DNA of 8,060 nucleotides from Stagnihabitans sp038323315 (lineage in GTDB: Bacteria > Pseudomonadota > Alphaproteobacteria > Rhodobacterales > Rhodobacteraceae): contig JBBQGU010000176.1 of NCBI GenBank assembly GCA_038323315.1, positions 1-8,060 on the forward strand, in the 5' to 3' direction. The notes under the pieces are model-generated. The model had not been told where the DNA came from, searched no databases, and worked only from the letters and a program-made list of their open reading frames with translations. The first letter of the stretch is position 1, and each line of letters opens with the position of its first letter. This document shows, piece after piece, positions 1 to 6,343 of the stretch. The position numbers were made by a program, and so were the translations under genes.

Positions 1-540
1 TCGGGCCGGGCGCTGGCCACCACGGCGCGGCTGCCGGTTTCGGTGCCCGAGCTTTGGGGGATCGTGCATTGGGGCCTGCCGGTTGCCGTGCTGCTGGCGG
101 TGGCGCTGGCGGTGCTGTTTGCCGTGACGCGCTGGGGCTATCAGGTGCGTGTGGGTGGCTCGAACGCAGGGGCCGCGCGCTATGCCGGGATGCCCGTGCG
201 GCGGCACCTGATCTCGGTCATGCTGCTGTCGGGTGCCATCGCGGGGATCGGCGGAATGATGGAGGTTGCGGGCACGGTGAACCGCCTGCAGGGCGGGATT
301 TCCAACAATTACGGCTATCTGGGGATCATGGTGGCCGTGCTGGCGCGGGGGGCACCTTTGGGGGTTCTTGCCTCGGGGTTTTTGATGGCGATGATCCTGA
401 ATGGCGGGATCATCCTGCAAACCCAGGGGATTACCACGCAGACCGTGCTGGCGATCACCGGACTGATCCTGCTGTATTCGGCCATCGGCGACGAGGCGGC
501 GCAGTACCGCGTGATCCGCACCACAGCGAAAGGCGGCTAG
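1..540 (+). CDS. ABC transporter permease, nucleoside/purine type (5' end outside window)
   Basis: This is the C-terminal ~179 residues of an inner-membrane permease of the BPD_transp_2 class (YufP/NupP-like, partner of BmpA-type binding proteins). The frame is open from base 1 to the TAG at 538-540, so the true start lies upstream; the GTG at 43 is internal. Hydrophobic segments at about residues 25-43, 72-87, 104-133 and 148-161 look like membrane helices. The cytoplasmic loop with GGSNAGAARYAG (residues 52-63) is the coupling-loop motif typical of this family and probably contacts the ATPase. The next gene starts 1 nt after the stop and encodes the second, paralogous permease, as usual for this transporter class, where two different permeases form the channel. 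The downstream purine deaminases suggest a purine base or nucleoside substrate; this is inference. The ATPase and binding protein are expected just upstream, outside the window. Confidence 0.9.
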   Translation, partial: SGRALATTARLPVSVPELWGIVHWGLPVAVLLAVALAVLFAVTRWGYQVRVGGSNAGAARYAGMPVRRHLISVMLLSGAIAGIGGMMEVAGTVNRLQGGISNNYGYLGIMVAVLARGAPLGVLASGFLMAMILNGGIILQTQGITTQTVLAITGLILLYSAIGDEAAQYRVIRTTAKGG

Positions 541-541
541 G

Positions 542-1477
542 ATGGATGTGATTGCAGGGCTGATCCAGACGGCGTTTCTGGCGGGCGGCGTGCTGGCGCT
601 GGCCGCGTTGGGCGAGGTGTTGTGTGAACGCGCAGGCGTCGTCAATCTGGGGGTCGAGGGGTTGATGGCGCTGGGGGCCATCACCGCGATTGCCACCGTG
701 GTCGCCATGCCGGTGCCTGTGCTGGGTCTGGGGGCGGCTTTGGCGGTGGGGCTGCTGTTCGGGATGCTGTTTGCCGTCGCCACCGTGGTGATCCGCGCCA
801 ATCAGGTGCTGTGCGGGTTGGCCTTGACGCTGATCGGGACGGGGTTGGCGGCCACCATCGGCAAGGCCTATTCCGGCACGCCTGCGCCTGCGACCTTCAA
901 GCCGCTGGATATCCCGTATCTGAGCGACCTGCCGTTCTTTGGCCGGGCGTTGTTCAGCCATAACATATTGGTTTATGTGATCTTTCTGGTGCTGCCGCTG
1001 TTCCTGCACTGGCTGCTGTTTCGCACGCGGCACGGGTTGAACATGCGCGCGGTGGGCGAGAATCCGGCGGCGGCCGATGCGGCGGGCATCCCGGTGATGC
1101 GGTTCCGGTTCTGGTATGTCGCGGCAGGTGCGTCGCTGGCGGCGGGGTCGGGGGCCTATCTGACGCTGGCCTTTGTGCCGTCATGGTCCGAGGGCGTGGT
1201 GGCAGGCCGGGGCTGGATCGCCGTGGCGCTGGTGATCTTTGCCGGGTTCCGCCCCATCCCTGCCGTGCTGGCCGCGCTGTTGTTCGGGTTTATCACGGGG
1301 TTGGGGTTTGTCGGCCAAGCGCGCAACTGGCCCATCGCCGCCCCAATCCTGTCGATGCTGCCCTATCTTGGCACCGTCGCGCTGATGATCGTGCCGGTGC
1401 TGGCGTTTCAGCGGATGCGCCGCGTGATGGCGGCCCCGGCGGGCCTGTCGGTCCCCTATTTCCGGGATATGCGCTGA
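542..1477 (+). CDS. ABC transporter permease, second subunit (YufQ/NupQ-like)
   Basis: A 311-residue polytopic inner-membrane permease of the BPD_transp_2 family, at the family's usual length of about 300-320 residues. The N-terminal block at residues 24-42 (GEVLCERAGVVNLGVEGLM) is the recognisable signature of the YufQ-like permease, and VGENPAAADAAG (171-182) is the coupling-loop motif equivalent to the one in the upstream permease. Most of the rest is hydrophobic and consistent with 8-10 helices. The ATG at 542 is 1 nt after the preceding stop and follows an AAAGG at 529-533 with 8 nt spacing, so the start is well supported. The stop overlaps the start of the next gene (TGATG), implying translational coupling to the deaminase. 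It should form a heterodimer with the upstream permease. Substrate preference for purines or nucleosides is inferred from family and operon, not visible in the protein. Confidence 0.93.
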   Translation: MDVIAGLIQTAFLAGGVLALAALGEVLCERAGVVNLGVEGLMALGAITAIATVVAMPVPVLGLGAALAVGLLFGMLFAVATVVIRANQVLCGLALTLIGTGLAATIGKAYSGTPAPATFKPLDIPYLSDLPFFGRALFSHNILVYVIFLVLPLFLHWLLFRTRHGLNMRAVGENPAAADAAGIPVMRFRFWYVAAGASLAAGSGAYLTLAFVPSWSEGVVAGRGWIAVALVIFAGFRPIPAVLAALLFGFITGLGFVGQARNWPIAAPILSMLPYLGTVALMIVPVLAFQRMRRVMAAPAGLSVPYFRDMR

Positions 1478-2874
1478 TGCGGACGCTGCTGAAGAACATC
1501 GCCCATCTGGCCTGCTTTGACGATGCACGGACCGAGATCACCGACGCCGCCCTGCTGATCGACGGCACCGGCATTGTCGCTGCGGGACCAATGGCCACTG
1601 TGGGCGCGCTGCCGGCCGACCGTCTGGTTGATCTGACCGACCACATCGTGATGCCGGGGCTGATCAACACCCACCACCACATGTACCAGAACCTGACGCG
1701 CGTCATGGTGCAGGATGACGAATTGTTCGTCTGGCTAAAGACGCTGTACCCGATCTGGGCCAGGCTGGACGATGCCGCCATCCGCGTTTCGGCCCAGATG
1801 GCGATGGCCGAGTTGATTGCGTCGGGCTGCACCACCACATCCGACCACCTGTATATCCTGCCCAACGACTGCACTCTGGACGCGACCATCGATGTCGCTG
1901 CCGAAATGGGCATGCGGTTTCACGCCGCTCGGGGCGCGATGTCGCGCGGGGAAAGCAAGGGCGGTCTGCCGCCCGACAGCTGTGTCGAGGACGAACAGGC
2001 GATCCTGAAGGATGCCGAACGTCTGATCCACCGCTATCACGACATGCAGCCCCATGCGATGACGCGGATCGTGCTGGCCCCCTGCTCGCCGTTTTCGGTG
2101 ACGCCCGGCCTGATGCGGGAGGCGGCGGCGCTGGCCCGCAGCCATCCCGGCGTCCGGCTGCATTCCCACATCGCCGAAGTTCTGGACGAGGAGACGTATT
2201 GCCAGCAGATCTATGGCATGCGGTCGGTCGGCTTTGCCGAAAGCGTCGGCTGGCTGGGCGACGACGTCTGGTTCGCCCATGCGATCTTTCTGGACGACGC
2301 CGAAATCGCGCTGTTCGCCCAGACCGGCACGGGGGCGACGTTCTGCCCATCCGCCCATATGCGCTGCGGGCTTGGCATCATGCGGGCACGCGAGATGCTG
2401 GATGCCGGTGTGACGGTCGGCCTTGGCGTGGACGGGTCTGCCAGCAACGACACCTCGAACATGTTTGCCGAGGCACGTATGGCGCAGATGCTGCAACGGG
2501 TGGCACCGGCGCGGTACTTGTCGGCGGTTCCGGGCGGGCGGGGTGGTTTTGGCGGGACACCGACGGCGCTGTCGGCACGCGAGGCGCTATGGATGGCCAC
2601 ACGCGGCGGGGCGCGGCTGCTGGGCCGTGACGATGTGGGGCACATTGGCCCCGGCATGGCCGCCGATATCATCGCGGTCAACCTGAACCAGCTGGGCCTT
2701 GCGGGCACCATGCGCGACCCCCTGGCCGCTTTGGTGATGTGCGGGCCGTTCAAGGTGGACCATTCCTGGATCAACGGCGTGCAGGTCATCGACACGGGCG
2801 GCTTTACCCGCTTTGATGTGGGGCAGGGGCTGGCCGCACACCGCGCCACCATGCGCCGCATCTATGACACCTGA
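1477..2874 (+). CDS. 8-oxoguanine deaminase-type amidohydrolase
   Basis: A 465-residue cytosolic metal-dependent amidohydrolase. The family includes the 8-oxoguanine deaminase of Pseudomonas aeruginosa (8-oxoguanine to urate plus ammonia); members are often misannotated as hydroxyatrazine ethylaminohydrolase. The expected active-site set is present in order: H66 and H68 in PGLINTHHH, H231 and catalytic E234 in HSHIAE, H268 in FAHAIF, and metal ligand D319 in GVDGSASND. The block THHHMYQNLTR (65-75) is characteristic of this subgroup rather than of guanine deaminase. The ATG at 1477 overlaps the permease stop by one base; an in-frame start at 1183 would run through the permease gene and was discarded. 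The downstream gene follows after 13 nt. Operon context with a purine-type transporter and a guanine deaminase supports a purine substrate. Other aminopurines, or isocytosine-like compounds, remain possible. Family assignment is strong; exact substrate is inferred. Confidence 0.88.
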   Translation: MRTLLKNIAHLACFDDARTEITDAALLIDGTGIVAAGPMATVGALPADRLVDLTDHIVMPGLINTHHHMYQNLTRVMVQDDELFVWLKTLYPIWARLDDAAIRVSAQMAMAELIASGCTTTSDHLYILPNDCTLDATIDVAAEMGMRFHAARGAMSRGESKGGLPPDSCVEDEQAILKDAERLIHRYHDMQPHAMTRIVLAPCSPFSVTPGLMREAAALARSHPGVRLHSHIAEVLDEETYCQQIYGMRSVGFAESVGWLGDDVWFAHAIFLDDAEIALFAQTGTGATFCPSAHMRCGLGIMRAREMLDAGVTVGLGVDGSASNDTSNMFAEARMAQMLQRVAPARYLSAVPGGRGGFGGTPTALSAREALWMATRGGARLLGRDDVGHIGPGMAADIIAVNLNQLGLAGTMRDPLAALVMCGPFKVDHSWINGVQVIDTGGFTRFDVGQGLAAHRATMRRIYDT

Positions 2875-2878
2875 AAGC

Positions 2879-2883
2879 GAGGG
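2879..2883 (+). promoter_or_regulatory. Ribosome binding site deciding the start of the oxygenase-like gene
   Basis: GAGGG with a 4-nt spacer before the ATG at 2888. It favours that start over the in-frame ATG at 2864, which would overlap the deaminase gene by 11 nt and has no purine-rich stretch at the right distance. The 2888 start also places the conserved tryptophan of the family (W10) at the usual distance from the N-terminus. Confidence 0.6.
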
Positions 2884-2887
2884 TACG

Positions 2888-3733
2888 ATGGCCGAACCAG
2901 CCGCCTTGGACCAATGGTACTGTATCGAGCATCTGACCGATGTGCCGCAGGGTGCCAGCAGCAACCGCCTGCTGGGTCAGGATCTGACCCTGAGCCGCAC
3001 CGATACCGTCACCATCAGGGCGGCCGGGCGCATTCTCCCCACCCGCCACCGCTACGGCTATCTGTGGACCAGCCTCGGCAATCCCCCGCCGCACGTGCCG
3101 CCGATCCCCGAGGCAGACGAGCCTGACCGCCGCTATGTGCCTTGCGGCGCGATTTCGGTCCGCGCCAGTGGGCTGCGCATTGTGGAAAACTTTCTGGACA
3201 TGGCGCATTTTCCCTTTGTCCACACCGATATCCTGGGGTCTGAACCCCATACCGAGGTCGCGCAATACGACTGCGAAATCCGCCGCGATGTCGATGAGGT
3301 CTGGGCGACCAACTGCACCTTTGTCCAACCCCGCGCGGCGCTGTCCGCAGCCGGTGCGATCAAGACCGACTACATGTACCGCGTCACCACGCCCTTTACA
3401 GTGATCCTGTACAAGACCTGCCCCAATGCCGCCAACCGCTGGGACGTGATCTGCCTGTTCGTGCAACCCCTCGACCCCGACCGCTGCCGGGCGCATCCGG
3501 TGATGTTCCTGCTGGACGAGGCGTCCCCCATGGCCGATCTGACCGGCTTTCAGCAACTGATCTTTCTGCAAGACCGCATCATCCTGGAAAACCAGCGCCC
3601 TGTCCTGCTGCCGCTGGAACCACGTCTTGAAATCCCGACCCGCGCCGATGCCTCCTCCATCGCCTACAGGCGCTGGCTCAAGGAAAAGGGTCTGACCTAC
3701 GGCACCACGGCGGGCGAACAGGCCGTCGCATGA
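2888..3733 (+). CDS. Rieske oxygenase alpha-subunit-like protein lacking the Rieske domain (NdmC-like architecture)
   Basis: A 281-residue protein related to the alpha subunits of Rieske non-heme iron oxygenases (vanillate demethylase type, usually about 330-360 residues). The mononuclear iron site is intact: N101, D104, H107 and H112 in ENFLDMAHFPFVH match the family motif NxxDxxHxxxxH, and D229 in LQDR is the likely third ligand. The N-terminus keeps the edges of the Rieske domain (W10-Y11; LLGQDLTLSR, 28-37; RYGYLW, 55-60), but the CxH...CxxH segment between them is missing. Only about 17 residues join the two edges, so the [2Fe-2S] cluster cannot form and no frameshift hides it. NdmC, a methylxanthine N-demethylase component of Pseudomonas putida CBB5, is reported to have the same loss and to draw electrons from a reductase with an extra Rieske cluster. 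Lying between two purine deaminases, a role in oxidising or N-demethylating a purine is plausible but inferred. No reductase is in the window. Confidence 0.8.
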   Translation: MAEPAALDQWYCIEHLTDVPQGASSNRLLGQDLTLSRTDTVTIRAAGRILPTRHRYGYLWTSLGNPPPHVPPIPEADEPDRRYVPCGAISVRASGLRIVENFLDMAHFPFVHTDILGSEPHTEVAQYDCEIRRDVDEVWATNCTFVQPRAALSAAGAIKTDYMYRVTTPFTVILYKTCPNAANRWDVICLFVQPLDPDRCRAHPVMFLLDEASPMADLTGFQQLIFLQDRIILENQRPVLLPLEPRLEIPTRADASSIAYRRWLKEKGLTYGTTAGEQAVA

Positions 3734-5037
3734 CCCGCACACTGGTCGCCTCGGGCTTTCATGCGCCGGTGCGGGGGGCGGTGCAGGAGTTTCGGGATGC
3801 CGTGATCGTGCTGGACGACGCAGGCACCATCGCGTCGATGACCGAAGGCGGGCCGGTGCCCCAAGGGGCCGAGCATGTGCCGCCCGGCCATATCTTGCTG
3901 CCGGGCTTTGTCGATCTGCATATCCACGCGCCGCAATACCCCCAGCTTGGCACCGCGCTGGACGTGCCGTTGGGCGATTGGCTGCATGTCCACACCTTTC
4001 CGCTGGAGGCGCGCTTTGCCGATCTGGACTTTGCCGAGGCTGTCTATACGGCACTGGTCGCCGATCTGCTGGCGGTTGGCACGACGACGGCGGTTTACTA
4101 TGCCACCCTGCATGTGCCCGCCACGCAACTGCTGGCGGATATCTGTCTGACGCTCGGTCAGCGCGCCCTTGTCGGCAAGGTGGCGATGGATCACCCGCAG
4201 GGCTGCCCCGACTTCTACCGCGACGAAAGCCCCGAGCAGGCTGTTGCAGGCACCCGCGCCGTGATCGACCATATCCGGAATGCACCCGGCAATGCGGAAG
4301 GTCTGGTGCAGCCGATCATCACCCCGCGCTTCATCCCGTCCTGCACCGATGCGACGCTGTTCGCGCTGGGGGCACTGGCGGCGGAAACCGGCGTCCGGGT
4401 GCAGACCCATGTGTCCGAAAGCGACTGGGCGCATGGCATGGTGCTGGACCGCTGCGGGATCAGCGACGCCGAAAGCCTGGACCGCTTTGGCCTGATGACG
4501 CCGCATGCCGTGCTGGCCCATGGGACGCACCTGTCCGCGTCTGACATGGACCTGATCCGTGCCCGAGGCGCCTGTGTCGCCCATTGCCCCCTGTCCAACG
4601 CCTATTTCGCCGGCGCCGTCTTCCCCCTTCGTGCGGCACTGGAACGCGGCGTGCGGGTCGGCCTCGGTTCCGACATATCCGGCGGCCCTGCCGGCAGCAT
4701 ATGGGAGGCGGCACGAATGGCCATCGCCGCCGCGCGCATCCGCGAAGGCGGCATCGACGCCGCCGATGCGACGCGCGGCGACCCCGGCGCGCGGGTGGAT
4801 TTCCGCACCGCCTTTCATCTGGCGACGGCGGGCGGTGGCGCGGCTTTGGGTCTGCCCGTCGGCCATTTCGCCCCCGGCATGCAGTTCGACGCCATGGCAA
4901 TCGACCCCGTAGCCCCGCACGGCACCATCCGCCTTTGGCCCGGCCAACAGGGTCAGATCGTGCTGGAAAAGATCCTGTACACCGCCGCCCGCGCCAACAT
5001 CGCCCGCGTCTGGGTGGCGGGGCGACAGGTGCGCTAA
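3730..5037 (+). CDS. guaD: Guanine deaminase
   Basis: A 435-residue cytosolic amidohydrolase converting guanine to xanthine and ammonia, at the usual family length. Visible active-site elements are H64 and H66 in PGFVDLHIHAPQY, metal ligand H227 and catalytic E230 in THVSE, H264 in HGTHLS, and metal ligand D315 in GSDISGG. Q69 (in HAPQY) and R200-F201 (in TPRF) correspond to residues that bind the guanine ring in characterised guanine deaminases. CPLSNAYFAGAVFPLR is also typical of GuaD. The ATG at 3730 overlaps the preceding stop by 4 nt (ATGA), so translation is probably coupled to the oxygenase-like gene; there is no strong ribosome binding site of its own. It is the last gene of the operon and ends 18 bp before the stop codon of an opposing gene. 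Product would feed xanthine dehydrogenase and the urate pathway, encoded elsewhere. Confidence 0.94.
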   Translation: MTRTLVASGFHAPVRGAVQEFRDAVIVLDDAGTIASMTEGGPVPQGAEHVPPGHILLPGFVDLHIHAPQYPQLGTALDVPLGDWLHVHTFPLEARFADLDFAEAVYTALVADLLAVGTTTAVYYATLHVPATQLLADICLTLGQRALVGKVAMDHPQGCPDFYRDESPEQAVAGTRAVIDHIRNAPGNAEGLVQPIITPRFIPSCTDATLFALGALAAETGVRVQTHVSESDWAHGMVLDRCGISDAESLDRFGLMTPHAVLAHGTHLSASDMDLIRARGACVAHCPLSNAYFAGAVFPLRAALERGVRVGLGSDISGGPAGSIWEAARMAIAAARIREGGIDAADATRGDPGARVDFRTAFHLATAGGGAALGLPVGHFAPGMQFDAMAIDPVAPHGTIRLWPGQQGQIVLEKILYTAARANIARVWVAGRQVR

Positions 5038-5055
5038 CGCCCGCTGCTGTGCCTG

Positions 5056-6087
5056 TCAGGCGCTCAGCTTGACCACCCGCTTGCCAAACCCCTCACCCCG
5101 CAGCAGTCCGATAAAGGCCTGTGGCGCATTTTCCAGCCCAAGGATCACCTCCTCACGGTACTGGATTTGCCCTGACGAAACCCAGTCGCCCATCTGGGCC
5201 GCGAAATCGGCGTATAAATGGCCGAAATCGTTGAACACGATAAAGCCCCGCACCGTCATCCGTTTGCGCAGGATCATGCCCAGCAGCAGGTTCAGCCGGT
5301 CCGGCCCCTCGGGCAGCGCAGTCGCATTGTATTGCGAGATCACACCGCAGACCGGAATCCGCGCCGAGGCGTTCAGCAACGGCATCACCGCGTCAAAGAC
5401 CGCACCGCCGACATTTTCAAAGTAAATGTCGATCCCTTGCGGCACAGCCGCCTTCAGCGTTGCGGCAAAGCCCTCGGCCTTGTGGTCGATGCAGTCGTCA
5501 AAGCCCAGCGTCTTGACCACGTGCGCGCATTTCTGCGGCCCGCCCGCGATGCCCACGACATGCAGGCCCAGGATCTTGCCGATCTGCCCCACCGTCGCCC
5601 CGACCGGACCACTCGCAGCGGCCACGACCAGCGTTTCACCGGCTTTGGGTTGCCCGATCTGGGTCAACCCCGCCCAAGCCGTCAGACCGGGCATCCCCAG
5701 CACACCCAGGGACCAGGATGGATTGTGCGGCTGTGCCCCCATATTGATCACACCCGCGCCATCGGACAGCGCGTAATCCTGCCAGCCGCCATAGGCCACG
5801 ACCCAGTCCCCCGCAGCAAAGCCTGCGACATCCGAGGATACGACCTGCGCAACCGTCCCGCCCTCCATCACCGCGCCAATCTGAACCGGTGCGGCATAGG
5901 AGGGCGCATCGCTCATCCGGCCACGCATATAGGGGTCCAGCGACAGAAATTCGTTGCGCAGCAGCATCTTGCCTGCGCCTTGGCTCGGCACAGCCTCGGA
6001 TTCCAGTTGCAGCGTCTGCGCGGTAGGCTCGCCCTTGGGACGCTCGGCCAATGTGAATTTGCGGTTGATCGTGGGGGATTGCGGCAT
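5056..6087 (-). CDS. curA: NADP-dependent oxidoreductase, CurA/PTGR family
   Basis: A 343-residue zinc-free medium-chain dehydrogenase/reductase similar to E. coli CurA (YncB, about 345 residues) and prostaglandin reductases, which reduce the C=C bond of alpha,beta-unsaturated carbonyls with NADPH. Marks are the family signature LDPYMRGRM (50-58), MPGLTAW (132-138), the Rossmann nucleotide-binding loop AAASGPVGATVGQIG (156-170), and the FENVGG segment. The N-terminus NRKFTLAERPKG aligns in style with the CurA N-terminus, supporting the ATG at 6085-6087; the ribosome binding site is weak (AGAAAG about 10 nt upstream on this strand). The gene is monocistronic, convergent with guaD and divergent from ltnD. 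The physiological substrate is unknown; detoxification of reactive enones is the usual proposal. The symbol marks family membership, not proven curcumin reduction. No functional link to either neighbour is evident. Confidence 0.88.
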   Translation of the reverse strand: MPQSPTINRKFTLAERPKGEPTAQTLQLESEAVPSQGAGKMLLRNEFLSLDPYMRGRMSDAPSYAAPVQIGAVMEGGTVAQVVSSDVAGFAAGDWVVAYGGWQDYALSDGAGVINMGAQPHNPSWSLGVLGMPGLTAWAGLTQIGQPKAGETLVVAAASGPVGATVGQIGKILGLHVVGIAGGPQKCAHVVKTLGFDDCIDHKAEGFAATLKAAVPQGIDIYFENVGGAVFDAVMPLLNASARIPVCGVISQYNATALPEGPDRLNLLLGMILRKRMTVRGFIVFNDFGHLYADFAAQMGDWVSSGQIQYREEVILGLENAPQAFIGLLRGEGFGKRVVKLSA

Positions 6088-6133
6088 GGCGGGACTTTCT
6101 GGAACTGGGGCAGTTTTTGGGTGCGGTCTTCAT

Positions 6134-6161
6134 CAGATACGCTTGCCCGTGACGAATGCAA
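6134..6161 (-). promoter_or_regulatory. Possible promoter of the curA-like gene
   Basis: On the minus strand TTGCAT (6161-6156) and TATCTG (6139-6134) are separated by 16 nt, about 47 nt ahead of the start codon. Each hexamer matches only 3 of 6 consensus positions, so this is the best-placed candidate rather than a confident call. Confidence 0.22.
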
Positions 6162-6214
6162 TGGTCGTGGTTTGGTGAAAGGTCAGGGGGCGCATGGCAG
6201 GCCCGCCACGACCA
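6162..6214. repeat. 9-bp perfect inverted repeat in the divergent intergenic region
   Basis: TGGTCGTGG at 6162-6170 is exactly complementary to CCACGACCA at 6206-6214, with a 35-nt spacer. It sits centrally between the curA-like gene and ltnD. The arms could be paired regulator half-sites or the base of a long hairpin. A 9-bp match in 256 bp of GC-rich DNA could also arise by chance. No T-tract follows either arm, so it is not an intrinsic terminator. Confidence 0.35.
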
Positions 6215-6222
6215 GTATTCCC

Positions 6223-6251
6223 TTGATCAGCCTGCGGGGGCTGGTTAGACC
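6223..6251 (+). promoter_or_regulatory. Possible promoter of ltnD
   Basis: TTGATC (6223-6228) and TAGACC (6246-6251) are separated by 17 nt. The -35 matches the consensus in 4 of 6 positions and the -10 in 3 of 6. The -10 would lie inside the palindrome at 6241-6253, a sensible place for a repressor, but the match is weak. The leader to the ATG would be roughly 85 nt. Confidence 0.22.
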
Positions 6252-6253
6252 GG
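6241..6253. promoter_or_regulatory. Candidate operator of a GntR/FadR-subfamily regulator
   Basis: CTGGT-TAG-ACCGG is a 5-3-5 imperfect palindrome (4 of 5 arm pairs) that resembles the TGGTnnnACCA core bound by FadR-subfamily GntR regulators such as PdhR and LldR. It lies about 90 bp before the ltnD start codon. LtnD-type genes are often under GntR or DeoR family control in known tetronate clusters, so the resemblance fits, but no regulator gene is in the window. Confidence 0.3.
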
Positions 6254-6301
6254 AACTGTGGTAACGCTGTCATGCTGCCCGCTGCGGCAGGCATACCAGG
6301 T

Positions 6302-6331
6302 TGACGACAGGCAATGGTGACGACAGGCAAT
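6302..6331 (+). repeat. Perfect 14-bp tandem direct repeat ahead of ltnD
   Basis: TGACGACAGGCAAT occurs at 6302-6315 and again at 6318-6331, with a period of 16 bp, separated by GG. The second copy ends 2 nt before the ribosome binding site, so the repeat lies in the ltnD leader. It may be a pair of regulator half-sites, or a recent slippage duplication; it also creates the spurious in-frame ATG at 6314. Confidence 0.9.
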
Positions 6332-6333
6332 TC

Positions 6334-6338
6334 GGAGG
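6334..6338 (+). promoter_or_regulatory. Ribosome binding site of ltnD
   Basis: GGAGG with a 5-nt spacer to the ATG at 6344. It is the strongest Shine-Dalgarno in the window and selects 6344 over the in-frame ATGs at 6314 and 6362. Confidence 0.85.
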
Positions 6339-6343
6339 CCGCG

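Noticed and set aside
1183..1476. Longer N-terminus for the 8-oxoguanine deaminase (start at 1183)
   Set aside because: It would overlap 295 nt of the second permease; the family N-terminus begins at the ATG at 1477, which forms a TGATG junction.
2864..2887. Earlier ATG for the oxygenase-like gene
   Set aside because: GAGGG at 2879-2883 is correctly placed for 2888, and the extra eight residues show no conserved feature. It cannot be fully excluded.
2990..3060. Frameshift hiding the Rieske cluster motif
   Set aside because: Only about 70 bases separate the two conserved edges, too few to encode the missing CxH...CxxH region in any frame.
2804..4285. Open frame of 493 codons on the minus strand, antisense to the oxygenase-like gene and guaD
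   Set aside because: Composition is rich in Arg, Ala, Gly, His and Gln with no recognisable domain, as expected for the antisense of GC-rich genes; the plus-strand genes carry clear catalytic motifs.
5024..5057. Inverted repeat GACAGG/CCTGTC spanning the convergent stop codons of guaD and the curA-like gene
   Set aside because: The perfect part is only 6 bp (10 with G-U pairs), the loop is 14 nt, and no T-tract follows on either strand, so it is not a supportable intrinsic terminator.
6156..6248. A 30-codon frame on the plus strand in the divergent region, rich in Trp
   Set aside because: There is no ribosome binding site, no attenuator-like hairpin with T-tract follows, and short open frames are common in GC-rich DNA.
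5218..6264. Open frame of 348 codons on the plus strand across the curA-like gene
   Set aside because: It is rich in His, Arg and Gln with no family motif, and the minus-strand gene has convincing Rossmann and family signatures.
6272..6294. Hairpin ATGCTGCC/GGCAGGCAT in the ltnD leader
   Set aside because: The stem needs a bulged G and no T-tract follows; it is too ordinary for GC-rich DNA to call a riboswitch or attenuator.
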